Positions 24,845 through 33,917 are shown, counted from the first letter of the stretch. The stretch is DNA of 64,000 bases from Sedimentitalea sp039941015 (GCF_039941015.1 NZ_JBDVFI010000089.1), one strand, 5' to 3'. Numbers and translations are program-made. The notes: generated by a model from the letters alone, not told the origin.

Positions 24845-25933
24845 ATGAAGCAGCATTTCGATATCGCAGTATTCGAAGGTGATGGGATCGGCCCTGAGAT
24901 CATGAAGCCTACCTTGGAAACCCTTGCACACTTGTCGGATGCGGGGGCGTATCGTCTTGATTTCAATGTCGTTCCTGCCGGGGCCGCCCACCATGCGCAA
25001 ACAGGTGAATCATTGCCCGCGGCGTCGATGACAACGGCGCGTGCGTCGGATGCGATTTTGTTGTCGGCCATGGGTTTGCCCACTGTGCGCTATGACGACG
25101 GGACAGAAATTTCACCCCAGATCGACCTGCGCAAGGCGCTAACGCTTTTCGCGGGCGTTAGGCCTGTACGTGTCCTTCCGGGGCAACTGACGCCGCTGAA
25201 TATGCCGGATGACAAGGAGGTGGATTTTGTTCTGATCCGCGAGAGCACCGAGGGTTTGTTTCACACGCAGGGCCGGGGTGAAGTCACCAAAGACGAAGCG
25301 CGGGAGACTTTACTGATCACTCGTGACATATCAGAAAAGCTGTTCCGCTTTGCCTTTGGCATGGCAGACGATCGCAAGGCGCAGGGGCGCGGCAAAGGCC
25401 GTGTAACCTGTGTGGACAAGGCCAACGTCTTTCGAGCCTTTGCTTTCTTTCGCGAGATTTTTGATGCCGAAGCGGCGAAACACCCCGATCTGATCGCCGA
25501 TCACGCATATGTGGATGCGACAGCCCTTTGGTTTGTGCTGAAACCCTGGGAATTTGACGTATTGGTGACGGAAAACATGTTCGGCGATATTCTGTCAGAC
25601 CTTGGCGCAGGATTGATGGGCGGGTTGGGTGTTGCGCCGTCTGCCGATATCGGGCTGGATCACGCGGTGTTTCAGCCCTGCCACGGCTCTGCTCCCGATA
25701 TCGCGGGACGCGGCATCGCAAACCCGATGGCCATGATACTGTCAGGCGCGATGATGCTGGACTGGTTGGGCCTGCGCCATGACGCACCGGCGTTGGTCGC
25801 GGACGGCATCCGATTGCGCGAGGCGGTCGAGACGGTGATTGCTAGAGGCGGGGCTCTCACCGCTGACCTGGGAGGGTCGGCGAGCACTCAGGATGCTGCG
25901 GATGCTGTCATGGCGCATCTGGAGATCGCATGA
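24845..25933 (+). CDS. Isocitrate/isopropylmalate dehydrogenase family protein
   Basis: 362 residues of the beta-decarboxylating dehydrogenase family that oxidises 2R-hydroxy acids with NAD(P). N-terminal E-G-D-G-I-G-P-E-I, substrate-loop segment L-R-K-A-L-T-L-F-A-G-V-R-P, R-E-S-T-E-G-L, catalytic lysine in C-V-D-K-A-N-V-F, and the metal-binding D-I-L-S-D-L near residue 235. The H-G-S-A-P-D-I-A-G cofactor loop is intact. Substrate may be isopropylmalate, tartrate or another malate analogue; a dedicated leuB would normally be with leuCD, so a catabolic role is more likely. AGGAGCACG precedes the ATG; stop overlaps the next gene. Confidence 0.88.
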   Translation: MKQHFDIAVFEGDGIGPEIMKPTLETLAHLSDAGAYRLDFNVVPAGAAHHAQTGESLPAASMTTARASDAILLSAMGLPTVRYDDGTEISPQIDLRKALTLFAGVRPVRVLPGQLTPLNMPDDKEVDFVLIRESTEGLFHTQGRGEVTKDEARETLLITRDISEKLFRFAFGMADDRKAQGRGKGRVTCVDKANVFRAFAFFREIFDAEAAKHPDLIADHAYVDATALWFVLKPWEFDVLVTENMFGDILSDLGAGLMGGLGVAPSADIGLDHAVFQPCHGSAPDIAGRGIANPMAMILSGAMMLDWLGLRHDAPALVADGIRLREAVETVIARGGALTADLGGSASTQDAADAVMAHLEIA

Positions 25934-26952
25934 CGGCGACTGCTCCTCTGCGCGTTGCCTGCCTTGGGGCGGGATACTTCAGCCAGTTTCAGTATGATGC
26001 ATGGGCCCGTATCAAAGACGTCGCGCTTGTCGGGTCGGCAGACCTTGATCTGAGCGCCGCAGAGGCCACAGGGCTGGAAGCGTTCGATTCTCTTGACCGA
26101 ATGATCGAACAGACCACACCTGATATTTTGGATATCATTCTTCCGCCAGATGGTCATGCCGCGTCAATCCGAACGGCAATTTCCGCAGGGATATCAACGG
26201 TCATTTGCCAGAAACCGTTCTGCCGTGATCTTGCCGAGGCCACCCAGATCACAGCCGAAGCGCAGACGGCAGGCGTTAATGTGATCGTGCACGAGAACTT
26301 TCGCTTCATGCCGTGGTATCGCGCAATCAAAGCTTGCATAGATGCGGGGGATATCGGCGCCGTGCTTCAGGCGACGTTCCGTCTGCGTCCTGGCGATGGA
26401 CAGGGACCGCGTGCCTACCTGGATCGACAGCCCTACTTCCAATCCATGCCTCAGTTCCTGATCCACGAGACTGGGGTGCATTGGGTCGATACGTTCCGTT
26501 ACCTGTTCGGGGACCCGGTCGCTGTCTATGCTGATCTGCGCCGCATCAATCCGGTGCTGGCCGGTGAAGACGCAGGCTTTGTGGTGTTTGATCACCCATC
26601 CGGTGTGCGTGCGCTGTTTGATGGCAATCGTCTGCTTGATCATAGATCGGACAACCACCGTCGCACGATGGGCGAAGCGTTGATTGAGGGCACTGAAGGT
26701 TCCCTGACGCTACTTGGTGATGGCAGTGTCGCTTTGCGTAAATTCGGTCATATGAACGCAACGCAGGTTTTGCCTCCGGATCACTGGCAGGGGTTTGGCG
26801 GTGATTGTGTTCATGCGCTACAGGCCCATGTGGTTTCCGCGTTGCTTGACGGCACAGCGCTAGAAAACACCTGTCAAGATTACCTCACTGTGATCCGTAT
26901 TCGGGACGCGATATACCGATCTTCTGAAACCGGGACCAAGTTAGGGATTTGA
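25930..26952 (+). CDS. Gfo/Idh/MocA family oxidoreductase
   Basis: 340 residues. Rossmann motif C-L-G-A-G-Y-F near residue 12, D-I-I-L-P-P-D-G-H-A-A, then the family's Q-K-P-F lysine-proline motif near residue 97 and E-N-F-R-F-M-P-W-Y. C-terminal half has the beta-sheet domain with H-E-T-G-V-H-W-V-D, where the histidine and aspartate are likely catalytic. Enzymes of this family oxidise or reduce sugars, inositols and related hydroxy compounds with NAD(P). Its ATG overlaps the dehydrogenase stop, and together the two suggest catabolism of a sugar acid or similar compound. Confidence 0.87.
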   Translation: MTATAPLRVACLGAGYFSQFQYDAWARIKDVALVGSADLDLSAAEATGLEAFDSLDRMIEQTTPDILDIILPPDGHAASIRTAISAGISTVICQKPFCRDLAEATQITAEAQTAGVNVIVHENFRFMPWYRAIKACIDAGDIGAVLQATFRLRPGDGQGPRAYLDRQPYFQSMPQFLIHETGVHWVDTFRYLFGDPVAVYADLRRINPVLAGEDAGFVVFDHPSGVRALFDGNRLLDHRSDNHRRTMGEALIEGTEGSLTLLGDGSVALRKFGHMNATQVLPPDHWQGFGGDCVHALQAHVVSALLDGTALENTCQDYLTVIRIRDAIYRSSETGTKLGI

Positions 26953-26958
26953 TCGCGA

Positions 26959-27633
26959 ATGGATGGGTCTACAAAACCAATGTCAAATTCTCAAAGAGCG
27001 GTTCAGGAATTGCGTCGGTTGATTTTCTCGGGCGAGCTTGGCGCCGGCTCGGACCATCTTGAAAGCGAACTGGCCTTGCGACTGGGCATGTCCCGCACGC
27101 CGGTCCGCGAAGCGGCCCTGACACTCGCGGCGCAGGGTCTGGTCGAGATGCGCCCTCGTAAGGGGGTGCGTATATTGGCCCTGTCCCCAGATGACATGCG
27201 GGACATCTATGATGTGCTAACGGAACTCGAAAGCCTGTCCGCCGAGAACGCCGCACGTATGGGGTATTCCGAGGCAGAATTGTCGGAACTTGCGAAAGCG
27301 ATCAACGACATGGATGGCGCGCTCGCGGGCGAAGACCTCGAAGCCTGGGCGATTGGCGATAATCAATTTCATTCCGAACTTGTTCGTCTCGGCAAAAACA
27401 GCCGGGTGCAAGCCATTGCTGCGATGATGGTGGATCAGGTGCGTCGTGCCCGTGCCATGACATTGCAATTTCGCCCATTGCCGCTGAAATCCAATGAAGA
27501 CCACCGAGGCGTTCTCGAGGCAATTCGCGCAGGAGACGCCGACGAGGCGCGACGGATCCACTATGCGCACCGGACTCATGCCAAGGACATGTTGCTTGGC
27601 ATACTAGAGAAATACCGCTTACTGCATTTGTAG
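26959..27633 (+). CDS. GntR-family regulator, FCD domain
   Basis: 224 residues. N-terminal winged helix (about 8-75) with L-E-S-E-L-A-L-R-L-G-M-S-R-T-P-V-R-E-A; C-terminal all-helical FCD domain with the metal/ligand-binding D-x-x-x-H (D-N-Q-F-H) and later H-R-G-V-L-E-A-I and H-Y-A-H-R-T-H. Six bases after the oxidoreductase gene, so it very likely controls its own operon in response to a pathway carboxylate. The palindrome at 24767-24782 is the candidate site. An internal ATG (M-S-N-S-Q) is an alternative start. Confidence 0.9.
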   Translation: MDGSTKPMSNSQRAVQELRRLIFSGELGAGSDHLESELALRLGMSRTPVREAALTLAAQGLVEMRPRKGVRILALSPDDMRDIYDVLTELESLSAENAARMGYSEAELSELAKAINDMDGALAGEDLEAWAIGDNQFHSELVRLGKNSRVQAIAAMMVDQVRRARAMTLQFRPLPLKSNEDHRGVLEAIRAGDADEARRIHYAHRTHAKDMLLGILEKYRLLHL

Positions 27634-28252
27634 CGCGCGGTACTGTTGCTTTCCGATTGAGCTAGTTTTCGCGCTGCCGCCCAACCTCGGCACGAAGGTG
27701 CTCGCTGGCAGTCAGCAGGATTTTTAAGGTGTTGCCCCGCTTGCGAAGAAACTTGCCAATCGCGTTGGGATGCGCGTCCGCCGACCGCAAGCGTATCGCA
27801 GATCGCAAAGGCAGCCAGGGCTACGATATCTGAGGTCTCCGCCCTGTCAGGCTTTGCTCCCGTCGCGCCCTTTGGTGAAATTTCTACTTTGCGGGCGGAG
27901 GGACATTTCAACTTGGTTGCAACATCTTGACGCCGCCATCCTGGGCGATGATCTCGAGACATAAAGCGGGATGTTATCCCAGCTTGCCCATAGCCGCCGT
28001 CTGGCGCGGCTTCCGCTCGATCTATCAGACAGATCGCAAGCGCCATTCGCGCCCTGCGGCCGGTGAGAGCTTCGAACGGAATGCGGACGCTCGACCGGTC
28101 AATCTTTCCTCAATGTGTGGCGGAAAAGACGCCCAAAGCGTATCTGGAAAAGTTGCTGACATGATCCATCCCCCCGATCAGGAGAAATCACAAGATCACA
28201 CGCCTGGGAATCCACGCACCTCAGGCCTCCAAGGGACGATATGCGCCGCAAC
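27634..28252. other. 619-base stretch without a convincing gene
   Basis: No frame on either strand gives a recognisable protein. Short minus-strand pieces look protein-like in shifting frames, for example one ending A-I-G-K-F-L-R-K-R-G-N-T-L-K-I-L-L at about 27662-27780 and D-I-V-A-L-A-A-F-A-I-C near 27800-27830. This would fit the remnant of a frameshifted gene. It separates the GntR operon from the flagellar block. Confidence 0.4.
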
Positions 28253-29056
28253 TCAAGAATACGCTGCAGACTGTAGCAGTGTCAGTGCATTCGCATTGGA
28301 AGACGCACCTATGCCGATCTCCGCAATCTGCGATCGAGCGAGGAACAGTTGTGCCAGCCGATCGATGTTCTCGGTGTTTGCAAACTGAGCGACTGTATCA
28401 TCCCCAGTTATTGAACGGGTTTTCTCGCGGAGGACCTCTTGCTGTTGGTCAATGTCGATCTGTCCGAAGGATGTGGGTAGACCCAAGGCGGTTTCAAACA
28501 TGGACCTCAGCGGTGGCAACCCCATTAGGGTAAACCACTTGGCTTCCTCGCTCATGTCCTCATCCGCGAGATTTGCCAGTTCGCGTTGTGCATAGAGTGC
28601 AATTCGCATGGTATCGTTCTGTTCGCCGACCGAGACTTCGAAAGATTGTACTTTGAAGTCTTCCACGATTTTTGCCATCTTCGGCGGGTTTGTTGTGGAA
28701 CTTAATTCTCCGGGCCCAAACCCAAAGGCCTCACTCAATCGCTTGTAGCGATCATCTGTCAGTTTGTTGGCAAGGGCGTCATCGCTAGCTGTACCGTCTT
28801 CGAGGATCTTCTGGATGAAGTATCGATTATCCAAATCATCTTGAAGCCCAAAGGCCCCAAGGGCGACCGACAACAGCCGGCGATCCTTTATGAGGTCCTC
28901 AGCGGTTTCGATCGTGCCGATGGTCTCGGTAAAATACTCTATGTCGCGCGACAGTTGAGATGAGTTTGCGAAAGTATCGAATTGCGGTTCATAGGTTCGT
29001 TGCAGAAACTTCCAGCCCGCGATACCCGAACCAACGATGACAGGCTGAAAGCTCAT
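28253..29056 (-). CDS. DUF1217 domain flagellar-associated protein
   Basis: 267 residues of the alphaproteobacterial DUF1217 family, which is found in flagellar clusters and is mostly helical. Recognisable features are the start M-S-F-Q-P-V-I-V-G-S-G-I-A-G-W, the repeated F-G-L-Q-D-D and D-D-R-Y-K-R-L-S-E-A-F-G-F blocks, and acidic helices. Exact function unknown; a role in flagellar assembly is inferred from the block it ends. ATG 29056 is chosen because it overlaps the flbT stop and matches family starts; an in-frame upstream ATG would lie inside flbT. Confidence 0.75.
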   Translation of the reverse strand: MSFQPVIVGSGIAGWKFLQRTYEPQFDTFANSSQLSRDIEYFTETIGTIETAEDLIKDRRLLSVALGAFGLQDDLDNRYFIQKILEDGTASDDALANKLTDDRYKRLSEAFGFGPGELSSTTNPPKMAKIVEDFKVQSFEVSVGEQNDTMRIALYAQRELANLADEDMSEEAKWFTLMGLPPLRSMFETALGLPTSFGQIDIDQQQEVLREKTRSITGDDTVAQFANTENIDRLAQLFLARSQIAEIGIGASSNANALTLLQSAAYS

Positions 29057-29457
29057 GATGGGCGCGCCGCCATGAGCCGATCTTCGCGAGGCATGAGGCT
29101 TCTCAAGGCTTTTAGACAACGATAGTGCTGCTCGTCGATGAGTGCCTCTGTTGCCTCGGCCAGAGATGCCCTGCTGTCTGCATCCTTGAAGACCTGACTC
29201 AATTCTTCGATACGCCGCAAGAGTGCATGCCTTGCCGTTTCGGGATCGCTATCACCGGTCAGGATCAGTTGCGCGGCATAGCAAACCCGCCGAACGGGCG
29301 TCGTCGCTTCTTCGGGGTGGATTGCATCGCGCAGCCGCAGGATGTTGGCGTCCGGTGTCATGATGGACAGTCGGCTACGTCGGTCGCCGTTTTCAATGAC
29401 GGCGCCGTTCACCAGCAAACGTTCCTTTGGCGCGAGTTTGAGAATGAGTCCGCTCAT
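29053..29457 (-). CDS. flbT: Flagellin translation regulator FlbT
   Basis: 134 residues with the FlbT pattern M-S-G-L-I-L-K-L-A-P-K-E-R-L-L-V-N-G-A-V-I-E-N-G-D-R-R near the N-terminus, followed by helices. In Caulobacter FlbT binds the flagellin mRNA 5' leader and represses its translation until hook assembly; FlaF acts together with it. Here it lies four bases after flaF and downstream of flagellin on the same strand, the common alphaproteobacterial order. Confidence 0.93.
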   Translation of the reverse strand: MSGLILKLAPKERLLVNGAVIENGDRRSRLSIMTPDANILRLRDAIHPEEATTPVRRVCYAAQLILTGDSDPETARHALLRRIEELSQVFKDADSRASLAEATEALIDEQHYRCLKALRSLMPREDRLMAARPS

Positions 29458-29461
29458 ATTA

Positions 29462-29830
29462 CTATGTTCCGCCGCGCAGGCCACGAAGGATGGCCGTGTT
29501 GATTTCTAGCAGTGGCTCGATCGACGCTTGCCGCGCAAGAACCTTGCTGGTGTGGTGATTGGTAAACTCCGCAAGATACAGGATCCGCGCCCTCAAATCC
29601 GCAGGCAAGGGGTTCCCCTTGTCTGCGACGTCGATGGCAAAAATGGTCCACAGTTTGCGATTGTCGCTGAGTGCCTCGACAAGTGCCGCGAATCCAGTTG
29701 CCCCCTTGGCCTCGGCAGAACGAATGCGTGTCGTGATACGGGCAATTGCCTCGTATTCCGTATTTCTTGTTGTGCGGGTTGGGGCCGATGCGGCGGAATA
29801 GGCGCGGTGCGCCTGGGACAGGGCATTCAA
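29462..29830 (-). CDS. flaF: Flagellin synthesis regulator FlaF
   Basis: 122 residues, full length. The family pattern A-Y-x-x-A near the N-terminus, T-E-Y-E-A-I-A-R-I-T and L-W-T-I-F-A-I-D-V-A-D-K-G-N-P-L-P-A-D-L is clear. FlaF is needed for flagellin production and secretion and counterbalances FlbT. Located between flagellin and flbT, with a terminator-like hairpin between flagellin and this gene. Confidence 0.93.
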   Translation of the reverse strand: MNALSQAHRAYSAASAPTRTTRNTEYEAIARITTRIRSAEAKGATGFAALVEALSDNRKLWTIFAIDVADKGNPLPADLRARILYLAEFTNHHTSKVLARQASIEPLLEINTAILRGLRGGT

Positions 29831-29857
29831 ATCAGGACCTCACATGTCTGAGTACGT

Positions 29858-29890
29858 CAGAAAGGAAACCGGGGCGCGTAACGCCCCGGT
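29858..29890 (-). terminator. Terminator after flagellin
   Basis: Nine-bp stem ACCGGGGCG / CGCCCCGGT (29868-29876 and 29882-29890) with a five-base loop, followed on the minus strand by TTCCTTTCT. It lies directly downstream of the flagellin stop and would end or attenuate that transcript before flaF. Confidence 0.75.
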
Positions 29891-29906
29891 CAGTTCCATG
29901 GTTCCG

Positions 29907-30731
29907 TTACCGGAACAGCGACAGGATGGACTGTGGTGCCTGGTTGGCAATCGACAAGGCCTGAACGCCCAACTGCTGTTGCGTCTGAAGGGCCTGCAGT
30001 CGCGCCGATGCGGCTTCCATGTCGGCATCAACAAGACTTCCGATTCCGGCCTTCATCGCGTCCATCACTTTGCCCACAAAGACATTCTGGTCAGAAATGC
30101 GCTTGGCAGAGGCACCAAGTGCCGCAGCGCCATCCACGGCAGTCTGGATATGTGCTTCAAGGGCCGTGATCGACGCGACGGCGTTGGTGGCGTCGGTTAC
30201 GTCGATGTCGGACAAATCAAGGTTGGAAGTGAAATCGACCGCCGTTACCGTGATCTCGGAAACCGTGATCGCACCCGCATTGTCCCGGTCAATCGAGGAC
30301 GTCACGGTCAGATCAACGCCATCGTCGTTCAGCAGGTTCATCCCATTGAATTGCGAGGCGTTGATGATCGAAGTCACCTGTGCAATCGACTCGTTTATGT
30401 CAGCGGTGAGCTTTGTGTAATCGACGTTTTCACCAGTTGCCGCGACCACCTTTTCCTTCATATCACTCAAAACATTGGTGATTTGCTCGGCACCCGCTGA
30501 TGCGACGGCAACGGTTGATTCGCCCAACGACAGCGAGTCCGACACGGCCTGAAAGCCGCTTACGTCTGATTCCATCACCTTTGAGATCGCCCAGATGGCA
30601 GAGTTGTCCTTGGCCGATCCGACATCCTTGCCGGTGGAGATCTGATCCTGTGTTTTGGCCAGATCAGTATTGATGGATTTCAGGGTTTGCAGTGCAACCA
30701 TCGCACTGTTGTTTGTCAGAATGCTCGACAT
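29907..30731 (-). CDS. fliC: Flagellin
   Basis: 274 residues, a short alphaproteobacterial flagellin. The conserved N-terminal helix (M-S-S-I-L-T-N-N-S-A-M-V-A-L-Q-T-L) and C-terminal helix ending Q-A-P-Q-S-I-L-S-L-F-R are present, with a reduced, Asp/Thr-rich variable middle. Exported without a signal peptide by the flagellar type III system and polymerised into the filament. ATG 30731 matches the usual flagellin start; the in-frame upstream codons do not. A 208-base leader separates it from the FlgN-like gene. Confidence 0.96.
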   Translation of the reverse strand: MSSILTNNSAMVALQTLKSINTDLAKTQDQISTGKDVGSAKDNSAIWAISKVMESDVSGFQAVSDSLSLGESTVAVASAGAEQITNVLSDMKEKVVAATGENVDYTKLTADINESIAQVTSIINASQFNGMNLLNDDGVDLTVTSSIDRDNAGAITVSEITVTAVDFTSNLDLSDIDVTDATNAVASITALEAHIQTAVDGAAALGASAKRISDQNVFVGKVMDAMKAGIGSLVDADMEAASARLQALQTQQQLGVQALSIANQAPQSILSLFR

Positions 30732-30939
30732 AGCATTGTTCCTTTGGTCATTGGGCAACTTCTACCCGGTTTCATGCCACCCTTGCGGATGGCCCAAACG
30801 TCTTTCTGACTACTGCGAGGACCGTGCTTTCGGTTTCGCGCCACCTTTGTTTCAGATGCCTCATCAAGATGGGCGCTATGTCCTAAGGGAATCCTAAATC
30901 GCCAAGTGAAGATTGGTTGCATTTGCTTCAAATCGAAGT

Positions 30940-31299
30940 TCAGGCGCGCTTTTCGACTTTGCAGCTGGTCTTTGTGTCAAAGGTCTGCTTGTTGCCGCGT
31001 CGGTCATACGTCTCAAGGCCGGAACGCACCCGTCTCAGGTCGGCCATTCGAGTTGCTACGGCGCGTATTCCGTCAAGCGCGCTGTTCAGAAGCGCCTGAT
31101 TGCGTGTCACCTTTTGATGAACCATTTTGAGAACTAGACGCTCTTCCGGGTCCAAGGCATTGATCTTGTCGATCAGCTTTTCTTTGGTCGACATCAATTC
31201 CGCGATTTGTTCCAGCTTTCCTTCGAGGAGCGCGTCACGTTCGCGATCAAGCAAGACGTCCAGTTCGTCGATCAGGTCTTGGTGGGTTTCATCCGTCAT
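30940..31299 (-). CDS. FlgN-like flagellar export chaperone
   Basis: 119 residues, predominantly helical. The opening D-L-I-D-E-L-D-V-L-L-D-R-E-R-D-A-L-L-E-G and L-M-S-T-K-E-K-L-I resemble FlgN family proteins, which escort the hook-filament junction proteins FlgK and FlgL to the export gate. Similarity is recognisable but short. It overlaps the rod-binding protein gene by eleven bases, placing it in a small flagellar operon reading toward flagellin. Confidence 0.72.
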   Translation of the reverse strand: MTDETHQDLIDELDVLLDRERDALLEGKLEQIAELMSTKEKLIDKINALDPEERLVLKMVHQKVTRNQALLNSALDGIRAVATRMADLRRVRSGLETYDRRGNKQTFDTKTSCKVEKRA

Positions 31300-31576
31300 G
31301 ATGCTTGTCCTTCAGTGCGTTAAAAAGCGATTCGGCCAATCCGATTCCGCCGGTTTTCGCGATTTGTTCGGCCTGAGCCCGCACCAGGAGCGAGGCATAT
31401 TGGTCTTCGCCAGCACCGCCTCCCATTGTTTCGCGAGATTTTCCGAACCCGGCTGATTTCAACATCTCTGTAAGAAACGCGGCCTCCAGTTCGGTTGCTG
31501 CCTCTCGCAACGGAGAGTCGTGGACATTGGACGCCGAGTTTGCCGTCATTGGTATGGTCAGTTTCAGTGGGGTCAT
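31289..31576 (-). CDS. flgJ: Rod-binding protein (FlgJ N-terminal type)
   Basis: 95 residues. E-L-E-A-A-F-L-T-E-M-L-K-S-A-G and the C-terminal Q-A-E-Q-I-A-K-T-G-G-I-G-L-A-E-S-L match the rod-scaffolding domain of FlgJ. The muramidase domain of gammaproteobacterial FlgJ is absent, as is usual in alphaproteobacteria. It caps the growing rod in the periplasm. Divergent from fliK across a 110-base region with an inverted repeat. Confidence 0.85.
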   Translation of the reverse strand: MTPLKLTIPMTANSASNVHDSPLREAATELEAAFLTEMLKSAGFGKSRETMGGGAGEDQYASLLVRAQAEQIAKTGGIGLAESLFNALKDKHHDG

Positions 31577-31620
31577 GGAATGCCTCGAATTGCGTGGATT
31601 TTGTTGAGAATGATGCCAAG

Positions 31621-31643
31621 CCAGTTAAAAAATCGGTAACTGG
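31621..31643. promoter_or_regulatory. Inverted repeat with CtrA-like box, flgJ-fliK promoter region
   Basis: CCAGTTA (31621-31627), nine bases, TAACTGG (31637-31643): perfect 7-bp arms. Inside it TTAA-N7-GTAA (31625-31639) differs at one position from the CtrA consensus TTAA-N7-TTAA. CtrA controls flagellar genes in Rhodobacterales, so this is a candidate site for the divergent flgJ and fliK promoters. Confidence 0.45.
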
Positions 31644-31686
31644 TTTGGTTGATGATCAGGTCATCAAGAAAGAATTCTGGTGACGC

Positions 31687-33231
31687 ATGCAGATCAATTC
31701 CCTTCCTCTCCTGAGCTCTGGCGAAGTGCCTGATGCGCAAACTCCCACACAAGGCGGGGCGCTAAAGGTCACCACCACGGGGACCACGTTCGCATCGGCA
31801 TTTGCACAGATGCTCGGAGATATTCCGGAAGATGCTGGACCGACAGAGCCAGAGGGTTCTGTAGTTGTTGCCGTAAGCGAAGAATCAGACTCGACCGAGG
31901 TTGCGGAGGGTTTTGACGAAGACGAGAATGATGCCGCACCATTGATTTTCGAAGCGAACACACCGGCTTCCAAGCCAGAAACAGAGGACAAAGAGCAAGT
32001 ATTCATGTCGCTCGACCCCGCTGAACAACTTGGCGATAGCGCGCAGACAATGGATCGCTCAGACGAGCCGCAGGAGGGCGCTGTCGATGTGCATTACACT
32101 CCTCGTGGCGAGACGGCGACATCAGGGGCGCCAAAACGGGATGCGACCCTGATTGCGAGAGAGAGGGATCGGCACGCGGGCGAAGTTGGAGCAACGGCAG
32201 ATTACGACGCGGTCCAAGTTCATGACGCCGTCGTTGAAACGCGCGACATATCCGGCACATCCAGCCTGCAAGGTGATGCGCTGTCATCCGGGCCTACGCA
32301 GCCCGCGACTGGGACGGATCGGACACCCGTCCTCGTTCAGGGCGCCGTCGCGGCGACGTCCTCTCTGCTGGCGGTCGGCGAAATGACATTAGCGCAAACG
32401 AACCTGACCGATCAGAATGGCGGACGTCCTCCCAATACCGAAGGCATCTTTGACGAGTTGAGTGGGGTAAGACCCGCGGCTGTTTCGGCCAAATCAATAG
32501 CGGAACAACTGACACAAGTTACGAAAGAATCGTTGCCGGGCGAGGGACGCAAAGCGGAACTGGAGGCCAAGACGCCTGCTATTACGGCATCTGAGGCCGA
32601 GTATCAGTTCGCTGCACGGGCAAGTGTCACGGCCCACTCGCACGGACCTCAACCTCAGGGGCAGACTGCCAATGTGCAAATGTCCAGTGCTACTGGTACG
32701 TCTTCAGTGTTTCGCGCGACCGAAACCCTAGATGTCGAGTCTTTCGCATCTGTAGAGGAGGCGCCCGTTTGGACCACATCCAGATCGGTCGGCACCACGG
32801 GCATTATGATGCCAGCCTCATTTGATGTTTCGATCGCGCGACCGGAAACGGTACGCAACGCTGCGGCCTATGCGGTCGAGGTTTTGACCCGTGAACCGGG
32901 AAAGGTGGTCGAAATCGCCCTGAACCCGGAAGAACTTGGCCGGGTGCGTATGGCATTATCGCAGAGCGATGCGGGGGTAACGGTCGTGATCACGTCCGAG
33001 CGGCCCGAAACTCTCGAATTGATGCGCCGCCATATCGAACAGCTTTCCCAGGAGTTCCTGAAGCTTGGTTACGAGCAAGCAAGTTTTGAGTTCGATAGCG
33101 AAGGATCGGGAGGAGATGACCGCTCGCCTAAAAGCGGTGGCGCAAGGACCGACACGACTGGCGACGCCAGCGAAACACATCACATAATGCCAGCCCGCCT
33201 GATTCAGACCGGGCTAGATCTGAGGCTCTAA
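31687..33231 (+). CDS. fliK: Flagellar hook-length control protein FliK
   Basis: 514 residues. The first 370 are low-complexity, acidic and poorly conserved, as usual for FliK. The C-terminal domain (about 395-470) is recognisable: V-V-E-I-A-L-N-P-E-E-L-G-R-V-R-M followed by V-T-V-V-I-T-S-E-R-P-E-T-L-E-L-M-R-R. FliK is a secreted molecular ruler that switches export from hook to filament components. It is followed after two bases by flgD, whose product it works with on the growing hook. Confidence 0.88.
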   Translation: MQINSLPLLSSGEVPDAQTPTQGGALKVTTTGTTFASAFAQMLGDIPEDAGPTEPEGSVVVAVSEESDSTEVAEGFDEDENDAAPLIFEANTPASKPETEDKEQVFMSLDPAEQLGDSAQTMDRSDEPQEGAVDVHYTPRGETATSGAPKRDATLIARERDRHAGEVGATADYDAVQVHDAVVETRDISGTSSLQGDALSSGPTQPATGTDRTPVLVQGAVAATSSLLAVGEMTLAQTNLTDQNGGRPPNTEGIFDELSGVRPAAVSAKSIAEQLTQVTKESLPGEGRKAELEAKTPAITASEAEYQFAARASVTAHSHGPQPQGQTANVQMSSATGTSSVFRATETLDVESFASVEEAPVWTTSRSVGTTGIMMPASFDVSIARPETVRNAAAYAVEVLTREPGKVVEIALNPEELGRVRMALSQSDAGVTVVITSERPETLELMRRHIEQLSQEFLKLGYEQASFEFDSEGSGGDDRSPKSGGARTDTTGDASETHHIMPARLIQTGLDLRL

Positions 33232-33233
33232 CA

Positions 33234-33917
33234 ATGACCGACATAAATACATCCGTTGCAACGGCAACAGCCGCTGCGGCCCAAGGCTCCTCATCGGCAA
33301 CGTCCACGGCTTCGGGAAGCGCCGGGCTGACCTCGGATTTTGAAACGTTTCTCAAGATGTTGACGGCTCAGGCCCGCTATCAGGACCCGTTGGAGCCTAT
33401 CGATTCGACCGAATATGCAGCGCAGTTGGCGCAATTCTCGATGGTCGAACAACAGGTTCAGACGAATGATACGTTGACCGCGCTGTTTGCCCAGATGGAT
33501 TCTTCCAACATGGCCTCTCTTGCCGGTTGGGTTGGGATGGAAATCAGGGCGGACACGCCGGTTCACTTTGACGGAAAGCCGGTTACCGTTTCTCCGGGCG
33601 TGGCACAGACGGCGGATGCGGCCTATCTGGTGGTTACCGCCGCGGATGGACGCGAAATTCAGCGTTCTGCAATCGACCTGACGGGTGATCCCGTGCAATG
33701 GGCAGGTGTCGACGAATCCGGAGCGCCGTTTGCAAACGGAGTCTATTCGTTTTCCGTAGACAGCTTCCGAAACGGTACTGAAATCACACCCGTCACAACC
33801 GAAGTCTATGGTCGGATTTCCGAGGCGCAGTTCAAGGACAATGCAGTTGTTCTAGTTCTGGAGGGTGGTCCATCTGTGGCTGCAAGTGAAGTATCGGCGC
33901 TGCGTCAGGGAGGATAG
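33234..33917 (+). CDS. flgD: Flagellar hook assembly protein FlgD
   Basis: 227 residues. N-terminal F-L-K-M-L-T-A-Q-A-R-Y-Q-D-P-L-E-P and E-Y-A-A-Q-L-A-Q-F-S-M-V-E-Q are the FlgD signature; the C-terminal half contains the Tudor/Fn3-like capping domains (G-x-E-I-R... V-Y-S-F-S-V). FlgD forms the cap on which hook subunits polymerise and is exported by the flagellar type III system. Two bases after fliK, clearly in one operon with it; the next gene (nth) is unrelated. Confidence 0.93.
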   Translation: MTDINTSVATATAAAAQGSSSATSTASGSAGLTSDFETFLKMLTAQARYQDPLEPIDSTEYAAQLAQFSMVEQQVQTNDTLTALFAQMDSSNMASLAGWVGMEIRADTPVHFDGKPVTVSPGVAQTADAAYLVVTAADGREIQRSAIDLTGDPVQWAGVDESGAPFANGVYSFSVDSFRNGTEITPVTTEVYGRISEAQFKDNAVVLVLEGGPSVAASEVSALRQGG

